From Flavobacteriaceae bacterium (GTDB taxonomy: Bacteria; Bacteroidota; Bacteroidia; Flavobacteriales; Flavobacteriaceae): a stretch of 11,137 nucleotides of DNA. Under the pieces are notes generated by a model. It was not told the origin of the DNA. It saw nothing but the letters and a program-made list of their open reading frames with translations, and ran no database searches. This document shows, one piece after another, positions 10,964 through 11,137 of the stretch; within the stretch, counting starts at the first letter, position 1; each line of letters opens with the position of its first letter. The position numbers were made by a program, and so were the translations under genes. The stretch lies in contig NZDM01000091.1 in NCBI GenBank assembly GCA_002690085.1, positions 1-11,137 of the forward strand, written 5' to 3'.

Positions 10964-11003
10964 CCTTATAGTACTAAGACAATATTTAGGTCATTATTAT
11001 CTT

Positions 11004-11011
11004 TCAATTTT
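11004..11011 (-). promoter_or_regulatory. AAAATTGA early-type promoter element for RPB1
   Basis: The plus strand reads TCAATTTT, so AAAATTGA lies on the minus strand, separated by 40 bp from the RPB1 start codon. This exact octamer is the known early promoter core of mimivirus and relatives, normally found within about 100 bp upstream of the start codon. It suggests early or early-intermediate expression of RPB1. Confidence 0.82.
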
Positions 11012-11026
11012 CAAATTCACAACGCT

Positions 11027-11034
11027 AAAATTGA
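11027..11034 (+). promoter_or_regulatory. AAAATTGA early-type promoter element for the gene starting at 11067
   Basis: A perfect plus-strand AAAATTGA lies 32 bp before the ATG at 11067 and only 15 bp from the oppositely oriented copy that faces RPB1. The orientation, spacing and perfect match to the mimivirus early core support a real promoter and also support the start codon chosen for the downstream gene. Confidence 0.82.
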
Positions 11035-11066
11035 TATAAACCCAAACTAAAACATTACTACATATT

Positions 11067-11137
11067 ATGGCAAAAGATAACGCCTCTTCAAATTCAAATT
11101 CACATGATAAAAGCGATAGGTGCAAGAAAAAAGCACG
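11067..11137 (+). CDS. 5' end of an unidentified gene, cut by the window edge
   Basis: An open frame of 23 codons plus two bases runs off the right edge, starting MAKDNASSNSNSHDKSDR and continuing with Lys-rich residues. The leader is Ser/Asn/Lys-rich and probably disordered, so the product cannot be identified. The main support is the AAAATTGA element 32 bp upstream on the same strand and the absence of any other explanation for that element. The gene is divergent from RPB1. Confidence 0.6.
   Translation, partial: MAKDNASSNSNSHDKSDRCKKKA

Noticed and set aside
10964..10990. Partial palindrome around TAGTACTA upstream of RPB1
   Set aside because: The 8-bp core is self-complementary, but the flanks do not extend it in register. 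It is too short to call a regulatory site.

Overview
The window reads as part of a giant DNA virus genome (Nucleocytoviricota). It most likely belongs to the mimivirus side of the phylum (Imitervirales). The evidence is a full-length, intron-free, virus-type RNA polymerase II largest subunit without a heptad tail, a very large protein resembling the viral early transcription factor large subunit, AT-rich DNA with gaps of only 39 to 103 bp between genes, and two perfect copies of the mimivirus early promoter octamer AAAATTGA in the one divergent intergenic region. No rRNA, tRNA, CRISPR array or insertion sequence was seen.

Layout, left to right. (1) Positions 3-4799, + strand: a very large transcription-factor-like protein. 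Its reading frame is open to the left edge of the window, so the gene very probably starts outside and the ATG at 81 is internal. (2) Positions 4800-4849: a short convergent gap that is largely filled by a perfect 10-bp-stem hairpin, a likely shared transcript 3'-end signal. (3) Positions 4850-6364, - strand: a 504-residue protein of unknown function with an ordered front part and a highly acidic, repeat-rich tail. (4) Positions 6404-10963, - strand: RPB1, 1519 residues, complete. (5) Positions 10964-11066: a divergent promoter region with one AAAATTGA facing each way. (6) From 11067, + strand: the first 23 codons of a further gene cut by the right edge.

RPB1 is the catalytic core of the viral cytoplasmic RNA polymerase. 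The left-hand protein, if the family call is right, would recruit that polymerase to early promoters of the kind seen in the divergent region. The 504-residue protein sits between them, on the same strand as RPB1 and 39 bp downstream of it. Its job cannot be read from sequence alone. Identification rests on recalled family motifs, not on a database search.
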